DNA from: Lactarius indigo
Lineage: Eukaryota > Basidiomycota > Agaricomycetes > Russulales > Russulaceae
Length of the DNA: 64,000 bases
Assembly: GCA_025766275.1 (NCBI GenBank)
Contig: JAFKAC010000129.1
Location: 1-64,000, forward strand
Reading direction: 5' to 3'
Shown here piece by piece: positions 22,650 through 34,380 of the stretch; position 1 is the stretch's first letter; each line of letters opens with the position of its first letter. Below the pieces are notes generated by a model, which was not told the origin of the DNA, did no database searches, and saw nothing but the letters and a program-made list of their open reading frames with translations. The position numbers and the translations under genes are program-made.

Positions 22650-23770
22650 ACATGTCCAAAATATCTTGGACATCCATACATGTTAATACCCTCAGTATGT
22701 GGACGTACTAATCTCGGACATATTGGTCTGAAGCATGTCTGAGATATCTTGGACACCCATACATGTTAATACCCTCCAATATGTGGACATAATCTCGGAC
22801 ATATTGGTCCGAAGCATGTCTGAGATATCTTGGACACCCATACATGTTAATACCCTCCAGTATGTGGATGTAATCTCGGACATATTGGTCCGAAGCATGT
22901 CCAAGATTTTTGGACACCCATACATGTTTATACCCTCTAATATGTGGACGTAATCTCAGACATATTGGTCTGAAGCATGTCCGAGATATCTCGGACACCC
23001 ATACATGTTAATACCCTCTAATATGTGGACGTAATCTTGGACATATTGGTCCGAAGCATGTCCAAGATATCTTGGACACCCATACATGTTAATACCCTCC
23101 AGTATGTGCACATAATCTCGGACATATTGGTCCGAAGCATGTCCGAGATATCTTGGACACCCATACATGTTAATAATACCCTCCAGTATGTGGATGTAAT
23201 CTCGGACATATTGGTCCGAAGCATGTCCGAGATATCTCGGACACCCATACATGTTAATACCCTCTAATATGTGGACGTAATCTTGGACATATTGGTCCGA
23301 AGCATGTCCGAGATATCTTGGACACCCATACATGTTAATACCCTCCAGTATGTGCACATAATCTCAGACATATTGGTCCAAAGCATGTCCGAGATATCTC
23401 AGACACCCATAAATGTTTATACCCTCCAGTATATGGACATAATCTTGGACATATTGGTCTGAAGCATGTCCGAGATATCTTGGACACCCATACATGTTAA
23501 TACCCTCCAGTATGTGCACATAATCTCGGACATATTGGTCCGAAGCATGTCCAAGATTTTTTGGACACCCATACATGTTTATACCCTCTAATATGTGGAC
23601 GTAATCTCGGACACCCATACATGTTAATACCCTCTAATATGTGGACATAATCTCAGACATATTGGTCTGAAGCATGTCCGAGATATCTCACACACCCATA
23701 CATGTTAATACCCTCCAGTATGTGAACATAATCTCGGACATATTGGTCCGGTACATGTCTGAGGTATCTT
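22650..23770. repeat. right 81-bp repeat arm, inverted
   Basis: About thirteen to fourteen units are in the opposite orientation to the left arm, including one truncated unit near 23,590-23,620 and one unit with an extra TAA near 23,170. The two arms could form a very long hairpin. Confidence 0.92.
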
Positions 23771-24317
23771 CACCATCTGGCCAAGATACATTCTCAGATG
23801 TGGTTCTTAGCCATCTGTCCGAGATACATTCTCAGATGTGGTTCTTAACTATCCGTCCGAGATATGTTCTTGGACTCGGAGATATTTATACATTTTGTCC
23901 GTCCGAGCCGATGTCGGTTGACTCATGAGTCTTGGGAGATTCTTTGCTGTCAGCCAATGTCAGCTGGCCCATGACATATGAAAGATTCTCACCATCGGTT
24001 GGCCCATCAGTTATGGAAGTCATGCCAGATCATTGGCTGACACTTAGTCCAAGACTAAGGCAGACAAAAGATGAATCAGAGAGTGGATTGAAGAAGACAA
24101 AGATGGGGACTCTTGGTCTTCTGCAACTACTGCTTATACAGATACACATGGGCTTTAAAGAGCCACTTGAACAGTAGGTAACAAATAGCATAACTAGCTC
24201 AAACCCTAGTACTGCTATCCTAGGAATGAGTCATACATGAGTCACAATCACATGTGAACTACTATGCAGACTGATACAATGTAAGAGTCCATGACTAATA
24301 CTGAGTTGGACCATAGT

Positions 24318-24755
24318 TGTTACGATTCCTTACTGTACCAGTTGTGACTACAGCTATAAGGTAGATTAGTCATGGACTCAGGGTTTACGATAGGAGGTAG
24401 GTGATACGGTTATGACTCGATCCTAGTACAGGTAGTAGTAGTATTAGGATTGTGGTACTTACGCGATATGTTGGATGCTACATACGGTGACTCATAGCAG
24501 CGCTTGAAAGCCTGCTCAATGTGTATTTAAGGTAGCTACAGAAGACCAAGATATGCCATCTTGGTCTTCTTCAATTGTCACTTTCTCTCTGTCTTTGTCA
24601 TCGCCTTTCAGTCAGTTCAAGAGGACATACTTGCCTAGTGCTTGCACGCATCTAGGATCGCCTTTGAGCCATACATTCAACAGGAACGTGTTTAGCTAAG
24701 TCAAGTCGCCTTAATTATCAAGCTCAAGTTGAGCTAACGCCGTGACGGCGTTACA
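24318..24755 (+). repeat. 5' LTR of G2 (family B)
   Basis: The 438-bp LTR starts TGTTACGATTCC and ends GGCGTTACA. It contains TATTTAA at 24,534-24,540 and the AAGACCAAGAT...ATCTTGGTCTT inverted pair just downstream. Confidence 0.95.
24534..24540 (+). promoter_or_regulatory. TATA box of G2 LTR
   Basis: TATTTAA lies about 24 bp before ATCTTGGTCTT (24,558-24,568), the predicted 5' end of the transcript. The same arrangement is seen in G1 and G3. Confidence 0.6.
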
Positions 24756-24768
24756 TCAAGACCAAGAT
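24756..24768 (+). other. G2 self-priming primer-binding site
   Basis: The LTR is followed by TC and then AAGACCAAGAT (24,758-24,768). This is the exact 11-nt complement of ATCTTGGTCTT at 24,558-24,568. Tf1 of fission yeast uses an 11-nt complement in the same way. There is no tRNA-like primer site here. Confidence 0.75.
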
Positions 24769-24769
24769 C

Positions 24770-27406
24770 CCATTGTGGCGACTGTCAACACCTGCGATCA
24801 GTGGATGAGCTTCTGTCCATATTACTTGGAGTGAAGAGGAGATCGCAACGTACCCACCCGATTCCTGGGAGCAGCAAGGTGGAGAGACCAAGGAGACAAA
24901 ACCGGATATTTCGTGGAATTTAATGGACCTACAAGGTTCAGTCAGACCCATTGAGTTCAACTTTGACCATTTGTGCTGGGTAGAAATTACATGGAACCCC
25001 ATAGATCATTGCTGGGACATTGTTAGACCAGCAGGAAGAAACTACCAGTGCAATATTGACACATGAGAACTAAACTCAAGAGCCGACTGGGGACCAATAG
25101 ATGGCCAACTACAAGAGCACTCCACAGGAGAAGCTGTAAGTGAAGAAACCGAAGAAGATGAAGAAAGAAGCAAAGAAATTCGACCCCAGAGCGTCGGCCC
25201 CATCAAACAGTACACCATTCAGCAAGCTGAGTCCTTGCATATCTCCAAGCAGCCCGAGGTCATCCACGTATGCTCACCAGCTGCAGAAATGGCCACAACA
25301 ACTATGACAGAACAAGAGATCCTCACTATGTGGGAGCAAGTGGCGCAAGAAGCGGCCAATGCCATTAGACAAGAATCTCAATGACATCTCCTACCCATCA
25401 ACCCAGAGATGGGGCACTGTATGACTGCAGATGATGCAGCAATCTTTAGGGCCATTGGCCCTGACCAAGGCGACCCTCCATCAGGAGGAGGAAGAAGACA
25501 AGGACTACCACTCGACCCCCCACCAGAATGGGGAGGACCCCCTGGCGGAGATTTCCCGTGACGACCTGGAGGAGGAGGAGACCCACCTGACCTTCCAAGA
25601 ATCCCACCAGAAGGGGGACCCCCTGGTGGAGGCAGGGGCCCACCTGGAGGTGGAGGGGAAGGTGGACATGGACACGAGCATGAAAAATTGACAGGCGAGC
25701 CTCCTACTATTTTCGACAGAGATCGGACTAAGGTAGACTCATTCCTCACACAATGGCATGTATACTGGGGGATGAACCTTGACACCCCTATCATGCGCAA
25801 TGACTGCCGGCGAAGTCTGCTGTTCCTCTCCTACATCAAGGGGGTATCAGTCAGCGAATGGGTGCTCTCATACCTCAAGTGGCTCAATAGGCAAATACAA
25901 TGAGGGATCAACCAACATACGTGAGATCTGTGGAATGCAGTAGCAGAAGGGTTTAACCAAAGGTTTGTTAATACCCTTGAAAGAGAACAAGCTCAAGTGC
26001 TTCTGAGAAAAGGGCTCAAAATGGTCGACGGAGACATTGACAAATACATAAATGAATTCAAGGAAGCCATGAGGAAGGCCGGATACTGCCTTAACAACCC
26101 CCAGACTATTGACCTATTTACCAAAGGGCTTCCAAAGAAGCTCTATGAGAAAACCTATGACTTGGACGAGCCAGAAACGTTTGACGAATGGAAGTGAGCG
26201 ACTCTTCACCGACAACGCAACTATATCCACATTCAAGTGAGGGTGGACGAATATAAAGATACCAATAAGCCAAAGAAGACGGGAAATGCTGGATGGACCG
26301 TCCCTCAGAACCTCGCAAACCCATGAGCAATGGACACTTCCGCTGACCAAACTAAGGTTAGGTTGGCAGGGTCAGAAGAAATTGTTGATAAGTGACCCTT
26401 GCGCACTTAGCAGCTCTAACGGACCGGACTTACAGATATGGACTGCTGTAGATTAATTAGAACCGCTTTAGATTAGATTTGATCTGTACAATCTCGGACT
26501 TCTTTATCTATGACATCATGTACAATGACATCACATGGACATATCCAGACTCTTCATTGTACTACGCGTTCTTGTATCTTTCTTTGTTCTTCTTTAGGAC
26601 TATCCTTATTATGATGTCACTATGATATCATTTACTTCTGGACTCTCCTTGTTCTTTCTGTCCTTGTTCTCAGAACGTCCACTCCTTTGTCCATTTGTAG
26701 AACAATAACTACCTTGTAGTATGTGACTTGTGTTACATCCCTTGTATAGTGTCACTCCCAGAAAGTGTATAAGTAGAGTAGCATGTACGCTCCTGGTCCA
26801 CATCAGTTCTCACTGTTTGTGTGCCAGGTAAGCTCCCTCTTCTCCAATGTATATGATCAGTTCTCACTGTTTGTGTGCCAGACACCTCTGCTTTACTTGC
26901 CTGACAACTCCCTGTTGCTGCTTCAAGCACTCTCTGCATATCTCACCACAGTCACCTTTGCCACTGTGAGTATGCTCTCTATCTGTGCTGTTCATCAGAA
27001 ATTGACTATAGAAGACCACCCTATACCAACCAACCTCCATTCCTGCCAAGGGGGGGGGCCGGGGGTGAGAGGATGAGGAAGAGGGGGATCCCAACAGGAT
27101 CTCAGGACAGTGCTCTGCTATAACTGTCACGCACCAGGACATCTCTCACGAAACTGCCCCCATCCTAGACAACCACGGCAGTGGCAACCAAGTCCCAGGC
27201 AAGCTGGACCATCTAATGTCCACACCATGGAGACGGATTATTATATACAAGAGCTGCTGCCGGCCCAGATCCAAGCAGTAACTACAAGCAAAATGGCGGA
27301 GGAACGAGCAAAGGAATGGCTCACCAGGGTCGCGAATTCCCTGGACGAAGTAAAGGACCTGATATTGCAGGACTTGTGGGGTAGAGAGGGTTTTCAGAAT
27401 GCCTGA
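24770..27406 (+). pseudogene. G2 gag
   Basis: Gag blocks appear in order: MSFCPYYLE near 24,805, WNPIDHCWDIVRPAGRNYQC near 24,990-25,050, a Gly/Pro-rich region near 25,480-25,670, DSFLTQWHVYWGMN near 25,735-25,780, and a DGDIDKYINEF block near 26,020-26,060. A zinc knuckle CYNCHAPGHLSRNC lies near 27,116-27,157. TGA codons interrupt the frame, for example at 25,901-25,903 where G3 reads CGA. A Copia solo LTR splits it at 26,383-26,997. The initiator seen in G3 is ATT here. Confidence 0.88.
26383..26997 (+). repeat. solo Copia LTR in G2 gag
   Basis: The 615-bp LTR has perfect GAAAT duplications at 26,378-26,382 and 26,998-27,002. It carries the two-copy form of the R-region segment, with GTAAGC after the first copy. 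Confidence 0.95.
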
Positions 27407-27411
27407 ACCCA

Positions 27412-30400
27412 TTGGCCTGGGTGAGGGCTCTAAATTGTAATTCTGTAATCATGATGCGCTTTCGTTCTCTTCAAATTCCAGTCTCGATTCACACAAATTA
27501 CCAAATGGCCAACATCAAAGCACTAGTCGATTTGGGTGCCACGGATAACTTCCTGCACCTGGGCTTTGTAAAGAAAATGGGCATCGGGGTCCAACCTCTG
27601 GCCCAACCACGAAAGATTTGGAATATAGACAACACAGAAAACAAAGCTAGGTCCATCACTCATTTTACCGATCTAGATGTGTATGCCAAAGGATACCACA
27701 GGACTATGCAGTTCCTGATCACAAATCTTGGAAATGAAGAACTTGTCCTAGGATACCCTTGGTTGGCCACATATGAGCCAACAATTAATTGGCAGGATGC
27801 AGTCATATGAGAAGATATTATGCCAATAATTATCAGTACGCAGGACAGTCGATCTCACCACACAGTCATAGCCACAACCCTCACTGACAAGGAAAAGGAG
27901 GACATAACCTGCAAACTAGATGAAGAGGAGGCACACCTGCGTGCAACCACATCCACAGAATTGGCTATTCAAGCCAAAGGGGAGGAGAAACCTGTTGAGC
28001 TGCCAGAGGTATACCAAGCCTTCAAAACACTTTTCAGTGAAGAAGCATCCCAATGGTTTCCCCCTGCAAGACTGTGGGATCACACCATTGACCTCAAGCC
28101 AGGCACCCCTTCGGCCATTGACTGCAAAATATACCCGCTTACCCAAGAGGAAGAGGGAAAGTTAAAGGAATTCCTAGATGAAAAACTATGTCAGGGATAT
28201 CTGCGTCCCTCCATCTCCCCATACGCATCTTCATTCTTCTTTGTGAAAAAGAAGGACGGAAAGCTACAACCCATTCAGGATTACTGCGTCCTCAACTCCC
28301 ATACCATACGAAACCAATACCCACTCCCCCTCATTCAGGACCTCATCTACAACCTCAGCAACACTCATATATATACCAAGCTTGACATCCGCTGGGGATA
28401 TAATAATGTTCGCATACGTGACAGCAACCAAGAAAAAGCGGCATTCAAAATGAAATTTGGACTCTTCGAACCAACAGTCATGTTCTTCAGTCTCACCAAC
28501 TCACCCGCCACATTCCAGACGATGATGAACCACATCTACTGTGACATCATCACCAAGCACGAATTAAAGGGGACCATTATACGGGTCTACATGGATGACA
28601 TCGGCATCGCCACACACGAGGGTCACACTTCGGCCGATCATATTGCGGCAGTTACTGATGTCCTTTGTGTGGCCCAGGACCATGACTTGTACTTCAAGCT
28701 TGAAAAGTGCATCTTTCACCAACCTTGGATGGATTACCTGGGGGTAATCCTTGAAAAGGGGGTAACACATATGGACCCAGTAAAAGTTCGTGGTATCAAA
28801 GACTGGCCGACACCAGTAAAAGTCAGGGATGTACAATCTTTCCTTGGCTTTTGTAACTTTTACTGTCTATTCATCTGAGGTTTCACAACCCACGCACGAC
28901 CACTAAACCGCCTCACAAGAAAGGACGCAGACTGGAAATGGACCGAGGAAGAGGACCGCGCATTCAAAACACTCAAACAACTTGTCATGGAAGAACCAGT
29001 GCTGGCACACCCCAACCTACAAGACCAATTTGAGCTAGAAGTTGATGCGTCGGGATATGCAGTAGGTGTGGTGCTCCTACAAAAGAAAAGTGACGGGCGC
29101 AAGCACCCCATAGGATACTATTCAGCTATGCTTAATGAGGCAGAGTGCAACTACGACATCTATGATCTAGAACTTCTGGCCATTGTAAAAGCTCTCCGCC
29201 ACTGGAGACCTCTACTTGCAGGATCCCCACACAAGATCAAAATATTTTCGGACCACCTCAACCTCCAATACTGGAAGACACCACAAAAGATTAGTAGGCA
29301 AGTAGCCCGTGAAGTGCTGGAACTAATGGAATATGACTTCAAGATCCACCCATCAAGGGAAAAAACAACGGCAGGGTGGACACGCTGTCACGACGACCAG
29401 ACTATAACCAAGGAGAGGAGGATAACCAAGGTGTAGTCGTTCTACCCCCCAAAGTGTTTGTATGGGTAACCAACACAGCGCGCACAATGGAAATACACCC
29501 TATGCTGCAAACACTGAGGCGAAGACAAGATCCAACAATCGTCAAAGCATGGGTAGATGCCCACTGGCTGAAGAAAATAGAGGGAGAATGGTACAAGGAT
29601 GGACGGTTGGTAATCACAGGACCTATGACTGCACACCAGATGATCATCCACAACCATCACAACCCTCCTATTCATGGACACCCAGGCATAAGCTGGACAC
29701 AATGGATTGTGGAACAACATTATTGGTGGCCAAGCCTCAGACGAGATGTTTATGAATATGTCACCGGTTGTGCAGACTGCCAGCAGAACAAAGTCAATAC
29801 TAGACCAACGCGTGCACCGCTACACCCCATCACAGCAATAGCAGATGCCCCTCCGTTCCACACAATCGCACTGGATTTTATCACCAAGCTACCTACCTCA
29901 CAATTGTATGACAGTGTCCTCACCGTTACAGATCACGACTGCAGCAAAGCGTCAATATTCGTCCCATGTAACGAGGAGATCACGGCCGAGGAAATGGCAA
30001 TCCTGTACGTCAATCATGTGTTCAAGTGATTCAGATTACTGCACAAGGTCATCAGCGACCGCGACCCCCGTTTTACCTCTAAGTTCACAAGAGAAGTCTG
30101 TTGAATCCTAGGCATCAAACAAAATGTCTCCACAGTGTATCACCCACAAATGGACGGACAGTCAGAACAAACCAATCAATGGCTGGAGCAATATCTGCGT
30201 TTCTGGGCCAACGAGCGTCAAGATAACTGGGCGGCCTATTTTCCAATCGCAGAGTTCGCTCACAACAATTGGCCCCACAAGCATACAAAGCAATCCCCAT
30301 TTATGCTTCTCATGGGATACAACCCTACTTCTGATTGGATGGATAAGCCATCTCCCATTCCAAATGTGATCACTTGATTGACACAGTTGAAGGAAGCACG

Positions 30401-30896
30401 ACAGATGGCACAAGACCTTATCAAAAAGGCTCAGGACAGCTGGATCAAGCACAAAGATACCCCATGCTACAAGGTTGGGGACCGGGTATGGCTAGAGGGG
30501 AAATATCTCTGAACCAATCAGCCAACAGCAAAACTAGCAGCACGACGCCACGGACCATTTAAAGTCATCCAGGTGATGTCCCCTTACAACTATCGCCTCA
30601 AACTTCCCATGCAGTGGAGCATCCATCCAGTGTTTCACATCGATCTTCTCACGCCTTACAAAAGTACAACCTTCCACAGCGAAAATTTCACATGACCACC
30701 CCCAGATCTCATGGAAGGGGAGGAAGAGTACAAAGTTGAGGCCATTCTGGACTCTCGGCATTACGGCTGTTGCAAAAAGCTCCAATACCACATCAAATGG
30801 AAGGGGTATTCAGACTCGGAGAATCAGTGGGTCGACAAGGACGATGTATTCACCCCAGAAGCAGTAAAAAGCCAAGCGGGCCAGACTGCCACTTGA
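27412..30896 (+). pseudogene. G2 pol: protease, RT, RNase H, integrase, chromodomain
   Basis: Protease block ALVDLGATDNFL (near 27,525) has Leu where Gypsy proteases have Ser or Thr. RT runs about 28,090-28,880 with catalytic YMDD at 28,588-28,599. RNase H starts near 29,035 (EVDASGYAVG). Integrase shows the zinc-binding HHCC region (near 29,650-29,790), DFITKLP, DRDPRFTS and GQSEQTNQWLEQYLR. A C-terminal chromodomain (IKWKGYSDSENQWVDKDDV, near 30,790-30,850) marks it as a chromovirus, which may target heterochromatin. TGA codons at 28,876, 30,028, 30,102, 30,375, 30,511 and 30,694, plus a frameshift near 29,345, destroy the frame. Confidence 0.95.
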
Positions 30897-31778
30897 CGCC
30901 TTAAAAGTGGGCTCATGGATGATCAGGGAGAGTATCCCCCCAATCCCATTCACATCCACTCCTCTCATACCTCTATGTACCTCTATGCCCACTTCTCCCC
31001 TCAGACATGTCACCACAGTGATCCTCCTCGACCAAGTCACACAAGACGCTGCCAACATCCTCCAAGACGGTGAAGAAACTGTGGTTCCAGAGGTCCAGCT
31101 CACTCCATACACACCTGCAGACCTGCAAACCAGGCATATCACCACTCAAGAATGGGCTGGTGTCCTACAGAGGTTCCCCGACCCAACTCACCAGCCCGAT
31201 GACGAGCAGCAGCATGCCGTTGCTCACATCTTCAGAGACAGCGACGGCAATTGGGAACCCATCGTGGTCATCCCCCCAGGTGACGACCTCATCGGCACAA
31301 GGGGAATTCTCCCTGCCGAACATCCCCTCAAAGACCCAACAGGAGTTAGAAGCAGCAGAGGATTGGTGGAGAGTGGCGAAGGAGTGGGCTGACAAACAGT
31401 TGCACTTAGTGCAGAGGAGATTGAGCGAGTTGCGGCAGCACAGGCAGTGCTCCCTGACGATGAAGCTCACGCTGAGGATGGAGATTACTACCCAGTCAGA
31501 CACCCCCTCCTTCGAACGCACAGCCACCCTACTAATCCCCAAATCACCCCATGGCTCATTCACACTGATGGAACCGCCATGTCTCGAGGATGTGTGTGAC
31601 TGCCCAGCGTCGCACTTCATACCCCCATCACACACAACAACAACCCTGCGCAGGTCCTTGCGCCTGAAGGGTTCAGGGCAAATCGACAGCCCCATTATGT
31701 TCACTTCCCCATCACCGGACCCGATGGTGTAGAGAGAAATGCCAGTCACATGCAGATAGTTGGAGGTGCGAACCCTTT

Positions 31779-32286
31779 TGTTACGGTACGGACTTGATGA
31801 CTCATTACACACGACTCATGACCGGTTATGACTACGGTCTGGTATCAGCATTAGTCATGGACTCTTACATCGTATCAGTCAGCATAGTAGTTCACATGTG
31901 ATTGTGACTCATGTATGACTCATTCCTAGGATGGTTGTACTAGGGTTCGAGCTAGTTACGCCATTGGTTACGTACTATTCTAGCGGCGCTTTAAAGCCCG
32001 CGTGTATCTGTATAAGTAGTCGACTCAGAAGACCAAGAGTCCCCATCTTGGTCTTCTTCAATCCACCACCCGACTCGCCTCCTATCTGTCTTAGCCTTGG
32101 GTTAAGTGTGCCTCCGCTTGTATCCACCAAGGGATACTCATCTTCCTCTTTTGCTGCAGCATGTGCCCATAAGTGCCCCTGTCCAGCTTGTGTTGGGTTG
32201 ACACGTGGTCCCCATTCACTTATCTTCGCCAAGTCGATTACGCCCCTACAGAGTCCAAGTCGGACTAGCGCCGGTGGAGCGTAACA
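31779..32286 (+). repeat. solo LTR, family C, inside G2
   Basis: The 508-bp LTR starts TGTTACGGTACGG and ends GAGCGTAACA. It is flanked by CTTT on both sides, a 4-bp duplication. It is the intact reference copy for the split G4 LTR and contains the CCATCTTGGTCTTC motif of self-priming elements. Confidence 0.85.
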
Positions 32287-32477
32287 CTTTCGTCCTGGGA
32301 CTCATTCCTGGCTCTCCCCATCTCTACAGTCAACCCCTCTACGCCCATCTGATGCTGTTGGCTGCGGGACATGCCCACATCGCCCACGAGGACCTTGTCA
32401 TCCTCACCTCCGACAAAATCACCAACTGAGCCCTTCACCACATCGGGGATGAATCCCTGACAGCCAAAGTGACACGT

Positions 32478-33057
32478 TGTTACACCCTAGCAGGGGCGTG
32501 GGTTCTAAGGGTTTTCTAGTCACACAAGTACCAAGCGAAGACCTCTGTTGTCTTATTGCTATGAAGTACAAGCGGTAAAAGTGTGGCACAGGGTGCAGCA
32601 CTACTCTGTAATATAGGACTCCTCGTCCAAAGTGTCTAACACTTCTCTACACTTGATCTTGCTAGTGCACAGAGTATAACAGGTGTGACGCGTTGATATA
32701 GTTCAACTGCAAAGACTTCAAAGTGTCCTGGTTAGGGACTGAGGTAGGGGATGCACAAGAAGAGGGGAATGAGACGAGGTCACACCAAAGTACGGAGGCA
32801 AGGTTGCTAGATTGCAAACGAAGCCAAGTCTGGCTTCCTACGGTCTATAGTACAGGTTTATATAGGACAGGGTTCCAAACAACATGAACACAAGTCCACA
32901 CAATATCAAAGAGACTAAACGGAGCAAGCAGAAGTTCGGATCAAAGAAACAGCGCCACTAGTAACAGTAGCTCCTTTGGTAACAAGGTATAGTACAGAAG
33001 GGGAAAGGCAGGGTGGAGACATACTGTGATAGAGGTCGGAAGCGTCAGATCATAACA
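32478..33057 (-). repeat. solo LTR, family D, inside G2
   Basis: The 580-bp LTR runs TGTTACACCCTAGC to CATAACA, with perfect CACGT duplications (32,473-32,477 and 33,058-33,062). It is nearly identical to 56,511-57,089. Confidence 0.93.
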
Positions 33058-33269
33058 CACGTTACCGCACGGCTGCCTACGAGGAAGAGTGGCTCACTGC
33101 CCATATTTGTCAGCTTCAGGCAATGCGGCTGGCGGCGAAGGATGATAAGAAGGACTGCATCTACCAACTGGAGAGGGCCAACATTTTTGAGAGGATTAGT
33201 GACGAGCAAGCCACGTGGCCAGCACAGGACTTCCGGTGAGTCTGGAGTCTCATGCTGAAAAGGGGGTGA

Positions 33270-33707
33270 TGTTATGATTCCTTACTGTACCGGTTGTGAC
33301 TACGGCTGTAAGGTAGATTAGTCATGGACTCGGGGTTTACAATAGGAGGTAGGCGATACGGTTATGACTTGATCCTAGTACAGGTAGTAGTAGTATTAGG
33401 ATTGTGGTACTTACACGATATGTTGTATGCTACATATGGTGACTCATAGCAGCGCTTGAAAGCCTGCTCAATGTGTATTTAAGGTAGCTACAGCAGACCA
33501 AGATACACCATCTTGGTCTTCTTCAATTGTCACTTTCTCTCTGTCTTTGTCAACACCTTTCAGTCAGTTCAAGAGGACATACTTGCCTAGTGCTTGCACG
33601 CATCTAGGATCGCCTTCAAGCCATACGTTCAACAGGAACGTGTTTAGCTAAGTCAAGTCACCTTAATTATCAAGCTCAAGTCGAGCTAATGCTGTGACGG
33701 CATTACA
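33270..33707 (+). repeat. 3' LTR of G2 (family B)
   Basis: The 438-bp LTR pairs with 24,318-24,755. Most differences are C/T or G/A at CpG positions in either copy, showing CpG decay after insertion. Confidence 0.95.
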
Positions 33708-33737
33708 ATAGTCATATCTGGTTATGAGTCATACTGG

Positions 33738-34300
33738 TGTTGATAAGTGACCCATGTGCACTTAGTGGCTCATATGGACCAGACTTGCAGCATGGACTGC
33801 TTTAGATTAGATTAATTGGACTTGTAGATTACATAGATTTGATCTGTACAATCTAACACTTATCATTGCATCATGTATGACATCACTGTACAATGACATT
33901 GTGTAGACTACTCCAGACTCTTCATTGTACTTCATCCTTTGTTCTCCTTTTAGCATTATCCTTATTGTGATGTCACTATGATATCATACTTGTCTAGACT
34001 CCCTTTTGTTCTATATGCCTTGTTCTCCATATGCACACTCCCTTGTCCTGTTGTAGAACAATGTGTCCCTTGTACTCTGTAACCTGTAGTTACTTCCCTT
34101 GTACTAGTGTCACACCTCTGTACAGTATAAGTAGACTGCCTGTACACCCTGGTTCACATCAGTTCTCACTGCTCTGTGTGCCAGACTTCCCTGCTTCCAC
34201 TGCAACTCACCCTGTACACCTCTGCTTCCAGTCACCTTCCATATCTCACCACAGTCCTCTTGTCCACTATGAGTATGGTCTTTATGTGTACTGTTCATCA
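33738..34300 (+). repeat. solo Copia LTR in the G4 LTR
   Basis: The 563-bp LTR has perfect ACTGG duplications (33,733-33,737 and 34,301-34,305). It carries the single-copy form of the R segment. Confidence 0.93.
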
Positions 34301-34322
34301 ACTGGAAGTCCATACTGCAACA

Positions 34323-34380
34323 GTATCTTGGTCTTCATACACTATCCTAAATACAAGTGAAGACAGGCTTTGAAGTGCTT
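34323..34380 (-). repeat. fragment of a Gypsy LTR (family A-like)
   Basis: GTATCTTGGTCTTC followed by CCTAAATACAAGTGAAGACA resembles the central part of the family A LTR (15,870-15,930). Only about 58 bp are recognisable. The G4 LTR seems to have inserted next to or in it. Confidence 0.55.

Larger units (their letters stand above)
21104..24039. mobile_element. foldback-type DNA element built of 81-bp repeats
   Basis: This 2,936-bp element has long terminal inverted repeats: ends CACATAATGATCTGCC and, in reverse, CAGCCAATGATCTGGC, matching through about 90 bp. Inside each end lie inverted arrays of an 81-bp unit around a central 400 bp. Target duplications are ACACTTA at 21,097-21,103 and 24,040-24,046; an eighth base mismatches. 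CA termini and a 7-8 bp duplication suggest mobilisation by a hAT-type transposase. No transposase is encoded, so it would be non-autonomous. Confidence 0.8.
30900..33239 (+). pseudogene. G2 3' accessory coding region after the chromodomain
   Basis: A frame from about 30,907 to 31,392 encodes a conserved segment (VQLTPYTPADLQTRHITTQE, then WAGVLQRFP...HIFRDSDGNWEPIVVIPPGDD). Further downstream blocks, in shifted frames, match G3 (DTPSFERTATLLIPKSPHGS, then PPCLEDVC) and end near 33,237 with a charged helical tail (IYQLERANIFERISDEQA). Two solo LTRs interrupt it. The G3 copy shows the same block order, so the coding is conserved between elements. I know no function for it. Confidence 0.65.
24318..33707 (+). 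mobile_element. G2, complete chromodomain Gypsy element with nested inserts
   Basis: Two 438-bp LTRs (24,318-24,755 and 33,270-33,707) flank gag, pol and a 3' coding region. Perfect ATAGT duplications lie at 24,313-24,317 and 33,708-33,712. A self-priming site follows the 5' LTR, and a polypurine tract AAAAGGGGGTGA (33,258-33,269) precedes the 3' LTR. Inserts are a Copia solo LTR, a family C solo LTR and a family D solo LTR. Coding parts carry TGA stops and frameshifts, so the element is dead. Most differences between its LTRs are CG versus TG or CA. Confidence 0.95.
20919..34322 (-). repeat. 5' LTR of G4 (family C), split by three large insertions
   Basis: LTR pieces lie at 20,919-21,103, 24,040-24,317 and 33,708-34,322. 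They are separated by the foldback element, by G2, and by a Copia solo LTR at 33,738-34,300. Removing the inserts and one target duplication each leaves about 499 bp, close to the 508 bp of the intact solo copy at 31,779-32,286. Sequence also matches across each junction. Confidence 0.85.

Noticed and set aside
21314..23618. Open frames with a 27-residue repeat (INMYGCPRYLGH...)
   Set aside because: The 81-bp unit is a multiple of three, so frames stay open on both strands and in both arms. They are explained by the foldback arms.
21329..23770. CRISPR-like direct repeats
   Set aside because: Units are contiguous 81-bp or 44-bp satellites without unique spacers, in a eukaryotic context.
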